7,581 nt of DNA from Pseudomonadota bacterium (GTDB taxonomy: Bacteria; BMS3Abin14): the NCBI GenBank assembly GCA_016937135.1, contig JAFGWO010000118.1:1-7581 (forward strand), in the 5' to 3' direction. Below, one piece after another: positions 4,692 to 7,581 of this stretch. The notes under the pieces were generated by a model that did not search any database, was not told the origin of the DNA, and saw nothing but the letters and a program-made list of their open reading frames with translations. Made by a program: the position numbers and the translations under genes. Each line of letters begins with the position of its first letter. Positions within the stretch are counted from its first letter, which is position 1.

Positions 4692-5606
4692 ATGGAAATG
4701 CCCTGGTCCGCCCTGCCGGTCCTCGTGGCTTTTGTCGCGAGCCCTTTTCTCCTTTCCATCATCAACCGGACGAAGGCCTTTTTCGGGGGCCGCAAGGGAC
4801 GGCCGCTGCTCCAGCCCTATCACGATATCGCCAAGCTTCTGAAAAAGGGGGCGGTTTACAGCCGCACTGCCACGCCGGTTTTCCGGTTTGGACCCATCGT
4901 CGGCCTGGCCGCGGTTTGCTGCGCTCTGGCCCTCACCCCCATGGGAGGCCCGGGTTCCATGGTGTCTTTCGAGGGGGACGTCATCCTGTTTGCCTACCTT
5001 TTCGCGCTTATGAGGTTCGCTGCGGTGCTCGCCGCCCTGGACACAGGGTCTTCCTTTGAGGGGATGGGGGCCAGCCGGGAGGTCCAGTTCTCGGCCCTCA
5101 CCGAAGTGGCCTTCCTCCTGGGGATCAGCGCGATGGCAGGCCTCACCCATAAAATCTCCCTTTCCGGGATGCTCGGAATCCCCGTCGCATCGGATGGCCC
5201 CAGCGGGGTGACCGTCCGCACCCTTGTGGCGGCGGCCTTTTTTATTGTCCTCCTGGCCGAGAACTCCCGTATCCCGGTGGATGACCCAGAAACCCACCTG
5301 GAACTGACCATGATCCACGAGGTCATGGTGCTGGATCACGGCGGGGTGGATCTTGGTCTCATCGAGTTTGCCGGATGTCTCAAGCTCTGGATCATGTCCG
5401 CTGTCTTTTTAGGAACGGTCCTTCCGGTACGCTTTGGAAACCCCCTTGGCGACACGGCTCTGATCGCAGCCGGCATCGGGGGGATCGCGGTCCTCATCGG
5501 CATTGTCGAATCCACAATGGCCAGGCTGCGCCTCCTCGTGGTTCCGCAGCTCCTGGTCGGCGCCGGGATCATGTCCCTTCTCGGCCTTATCGTGGTTCTG
5601 GGGTGA
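4692..5606 (+). CDS. hyfC: Hydrogenase-4 subunit C-like membrane anchor (NuoH family)
   Basis: A 304-residue membrane protein of the NuoH/HycD/EchB family (E. coli HyfC is about 315), the subunit that joins the hydrophilic catalytic arm to the ion-pumping arm and lines the quinone-like cavity. Family signatures are clear: GRKGRPLLQPYHDIAKLLKK (33-52), the SSFEGMGASREVQFSALTE loop (120-138), and ENSRIPVDDPETHLELTMIH (190-209), rich in the conserved acidic residues Asp197, Asp198, Glu200 and Glu204. About eight hydrophobic segments are present. It begins 3 nt after hyfB; GGAGG (4675-4679) lies 12 nt upstream of ATG 4692, rather far, so coupling to hyfB translation is likely. The family call is secure. 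Whether it serves a hydrogenase or a hydrogenase-related complex depends on subunits outside the window. Confidence 0.9.
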   Translation: MEMPWSALPVLVAFVASPFLLSIINRTKAFFGGRKGRPLLQPYHDIAKLLKKGAVYSRTATPVFRFGPIVGLAAVCCALALTPMGGPGSMVSFEGDVILFAYLFALMRFAAVLAALDTGSSFEGMGASREVQFSALTEVAFLLGISAMAGLTHKISLSGMLGIPVASDGPSGVTVRTLVAAAFFIVLLAENSRIPVDDPETHLELTMIHEVMVLDHGGVDLGLIEFAGCLKLWIMSAVFLGTVLPVRFGNPLGDTALIAAGIGGIAVLIGIVESTMARLRLLVVPQLLVGAGIMSLLGLIVVLG

Positions 5607-5609
5607 GCC

Positions 5610-6251
5610 ATGGCATCATTGATCAACGCCCTTTCCATGCTCCTTATCCTGACCAACTTCCGGCTCCTCGGCGCCAGCCGTCTGGGTTCGTGCATCCAGA
5701 CCGTGGCGATCCAGGCGGTGCTCCTGGGGCTTCTCCCGGTTCTGGCCAATCCGCAGATGCCGGTCCGGGCGATGCTGGTCCTTGCTGGAATGACCTTTGT
5801 CAAGGCGGTGGTTCTGCCCACACTCGTCAGGAGATCCGCCAGGGAGGTCCAGGTTAGAGGGGAGATCGAACCCCTGATCGGGTTCACACTTTCCCTTCTG
5901 GCGGGAGTCGGGATGCTTGGAGTGGGGATTGCCGCCTCCCGGCGGATGGCTCTGTCCGCCCAGTATGCATCGCCTCTCCTGGTGGCGGTGGCGATCTTCA
6001 CGATCCTGACCGGGATTTTCCTCATCGTGGCCCGGAAAAAGGCCATCACCCAGGTCCTCGGCTACCTGGTCATGGAGAACGGCATCTACTCCTTCGGCAT
6101 GGCCTACGCCGTCCACGAAACCTTCCTGGTGGAAATGGGGATCCTCCTGGACGTCTGGGCCCTGGTGTTTATCATGGGGATCGCGATCCATGACATTCAC
6201 AGCGCCTTCGACCACATCGACACAGACCGGCTGTCGACCCTGAAGGAATAG
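5610..6251 (+). CDS. hyfE: Hydrogenase-4 subunit E-like membrane protein (NuoK-like C-terminus)
   Basis: A 213-residue membrane protein matching HyfE (E. coli about 216 residues). The N-terminal half (1-140) is a set of hydrophobic helices. The C-terminal half resembles NuoK: RKKAITQVLGYLVMENGIYS (142-161) with Glu156, and ETFLVEMGILLDVWALVFIM (170-189) with Glu175, the two membrane glutamates expected by homology to carry protons. The ending IHDIHSAFDHIDTDRLSTLK (193-212) is a typical HyfE tail. It starts 3 nt after hyfC, with a weak GGGGTGA (5600-5606) overlapping the hyfC stop. Its presence distinguishes the Hyf/Ehr layout from FHL-1 (hyc) operons of the E. coli type, which lack hyfE. There is no hyfD between hyfC and this gene. 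Confidence 0.88.
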   Translation: MASLINALSMLLILTNFRLLGASRLGSCIQTVAIQAVLLGLLPVLANPQMPVRAMLVLAGMTFVKAVVLPTLVRRSAREVQVRGEIEPLIGFTLSLLAGVGMLGVGIAASRRMALSAQYASPLLVAVAIFTILTGIFLIVARKKAITQVLGYLVMENGIYSFGMAYAVHETFLVEMGILLDVWALVFIMGIAIHDIHSAFDHIDTDRLSTLKE

Positions 6252-6255
6252 GCCC

Positions 6256-7581
6256 ATGGCTCTGTATTTTTTGATCGGGATCCCATTTGCCGCGGGGCTG
6301 GCGGCTCTGGCCATGGGCAGGGGCCGTCCTGGAAGGAGCCTCCTGGTAGCCGTGGCTCTGGCTCACAACGGTTTGACCCTCCAGGTCTGCATGGGAACCG
6401 GAACCCCGGAGGCCTCCCGGTGGATCGGCCTTGACGGGATATCCCTGCTGTTTCTGGGGATCACCAGTTTTCTTTTTCTGGCGGCTTCGCTGGGGGCTGC
6501 CCATTTTCTGCGCGTCGAGGAGGGACTGCACACAGACATGGCCTCGGGGCAGCCGGTCCGCCCCGGCGCAAGGGAACGGATCTACACCTCCTGCATCCTC
6601 TTTTTCCTGGCTTCCATGCCCCTTGTGACGATCAGCCGGCACCTCGGCCTTCTGTGGGTGGCGGTGGAAGCCACTACCTTGGCCAGCGCCCCCCTCATCT
6701 ACCACCACCGCAGCCGGCAAAGCCTGGAAGCCGCCTGGAAATATCTCCTCATCTGCTCCGTGGGGATCGCCCTGGCCCTCCTTGGGAACTTTTTCCTTGC
6801 CGTGTCCACAACGGTGGGGACCGGGCACCAGATCCCTCTTTTCCTGGATGACCTCATCGCCGCAGCCCCCCGCCTGGATGCGGGGTGGCTCAAGGCGGCC
6901 TTTCTCCTGCTCCTGGTCGGGTACGGGACGAAGATGGGTCTTGCCCCCATGCACACCTGGCTCCCGGACGCCCACAGCGAGGCGCCTTCGGTCGTTTCGG
7001 CCCTCCTTTCCGGGGCGCTTCTCAACTGCGCCTTCCTGGGGATCATCAGGGTCCAGGCCATCCTTAACTTCGCGGGAATGGGGGACTTCGGCCGGTGGCA
7101 CCTCGTATTTTTCGGCCTGCTGTCCATGGCCATTGCGGCGGTTTTTCTTGTCACCCAGAACGACTACAAAAGGATGCTCGCCTACTCCAGCGTCGAGCAT
7201 ATGGGGATCCTCGCCCTCGGAGCGGGGCTCGGCGGGGTGGGCGCCTTAGGTACGGTCCTCCACGCCCTCAACCATTCCATGGCCAAGGCAGGGCTGTTCC
7301 TCACCGCGGGGAACGTCCTGGCCCTGGAAAAGACCAAGGATGCGCGGCTGGTGAGAGGGCTGATGGACAAAGCCCCCCTCACGGGGTGGCTGTGGCTGGC
7401 CGGGATCCTGGCTGTCGTGGGGATGCCCCCCTTCGGTCTTTTCGTGAGCGAGCTGATGATCCTCAGGGCGGCGATGGAAGGGGGGCGCTGGTGGGTAGCG
7501 GGAGGCTTTCTCGCGTGCCTTTCCGCGGCTTTCATCGCCATGGTCTGGACCGCGGTGAAGATGAGTTTCGGTGGGGCCTCA
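6256..7581 (+). CDS. hyfF: Hydrogenase-4 subunit F-like antiporter-type membrane protein (NuoL/M/N family), partial
   Basis: The reading frame is open from ATG 6256 to the window end, giving 442 residues without a stop; E. coli HyfF has about 526, so the C-terminus is missing only because the window ends. ATG lies 4 nt after hyfE, with AAGGA (6243-6247) 8 nt upstream. It is a second ion-pumping subunit of the NuoL/M/N family. Conserved elements are Glu138 in VAVEATTLASAPL, Lys226 in GYGTKMGLAPMHTWLPDAHS (222-241), Lys305 in NDYKRMLAYSSVEHMG (302-317), His336/His340 and Lys344 in HALNHSMAKAGLF, and the GMPPFGLFVSEL loop (389-400). The pattern AVEATTLASAP and the position after hyfE favour HyfF over HyfB or HyfD. 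The next genes are expected to be the hydrogenase-like large and small subunits. Confidence 0.88.
   Translation, partial: MALYFLIGIPFAAGLAALAMGRGRPGRSLLVAVALAHNGLTLQVCMGTGTPEASRWIGLDGISLLFLGITSFLFLAASLGAAHFLRVEEGLHTDMASGQPVRPGARERIYTSCILFFLASMPLVTISRHLGLLWVAVEATTLASAPLIYHHRSRQSLEAAWKYLLICSVGIALALLGNFFLAVSTTVGTGHQIPLFLDDLIAAAPRLDAGWLKAAFLLLLVGYGTKMGLAPMHTWLPDAHSEAPSVVSALLSGALLNCAFLGIIRVQAILNFAGMGDFGRWHLVFFGLLSMAIAAVFLVTQNDYKRMLAYSSVEHMGILALGAGLGGVGALGTVLHALNHSMAKAGLFLTAGNVLALEKTKDARLVRGLMDKAPLTGWLWLAGILAVVGMPPFGLFVSELMILRAAMEGGRWWVAGGFLACLSAAFIAMVWTAVKMSFGGAS

Noticed and set aside
6172..7200. A 342-codon leftward open frame opposite hyfE/hyfF
   Set aside because: The plus-strand frame from 6256 reads through to the window end as a conserved HyfF-like protein; the antisense product has no family features.

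Overview
The window looks like GC-rich bacterial chromosome. The gene content suggests an anaerobe of the deltaproteobacterial (Desulfobacterota) type: a hydrogenase-4-like membrane module headed by an HTH-EIIA regulator, plus a small encapsulin-type ferritin-like protein. The lineage is an inference from gene families and order; no rRNA or other marker gene is present.

Left part (1-2037): a REP-like repeat at the edge is followed by a leftward gene for a small MTH1187/YkoF-family thiamine-binding protein (46-309). An intergenic region of about 370 bp separates it from a rightward gene for a 101-residue ferritin-like diiron protein (683-988). That region holds a direct repeat, a perfect 11-bp hairpin, a candidate sigma-70 promoter and a leader with nested inverted repeats. 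A terminator follows, then a class I SAM-dependent methyltransferase gene (1123-1683) whose start codon lies inside a strong hairpin. The 354-bp gap 1684-2037 has no convincing gene. It carries a leftward-facing terminator, a rightward-facing terminator, a candidate promoter and three tandem repeats of about 10 bp.

Right part (2038-7581): one tight operon. It opens with a fusion of a DNA-binding helix-turn-helix to a PTS EIIA (PtsN-like) domain. Four membrane-subunit genes follow with a 1-nt overlap or gaps of 3-4 nt: hyfB-like (NuoL/M family), hyfC-like (NuoH family), hyfE-like (NuoK-like C-terminus) and hyfF-like (NuoL/M/N family, cut by the window end, with 442 codons visible). No hyfD lies between hyfC and hyfE. 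Together these form the proton/sodium-pumping membrane arm of a group 4 [NiFe]-hydrogenase or a hydrogenase-related (Ehr/Hyf-type) complex. The catalytic subunits should lie to the right, outside the window, so it cannot be decided here whether the complex makes hydrogen, oxidises formate or uses another donor. The HTH-EIIA protein is translationally coupled to hyfB, which suggests that PTS phosphorylation state or autoregulation controls this bioenergetic complex.
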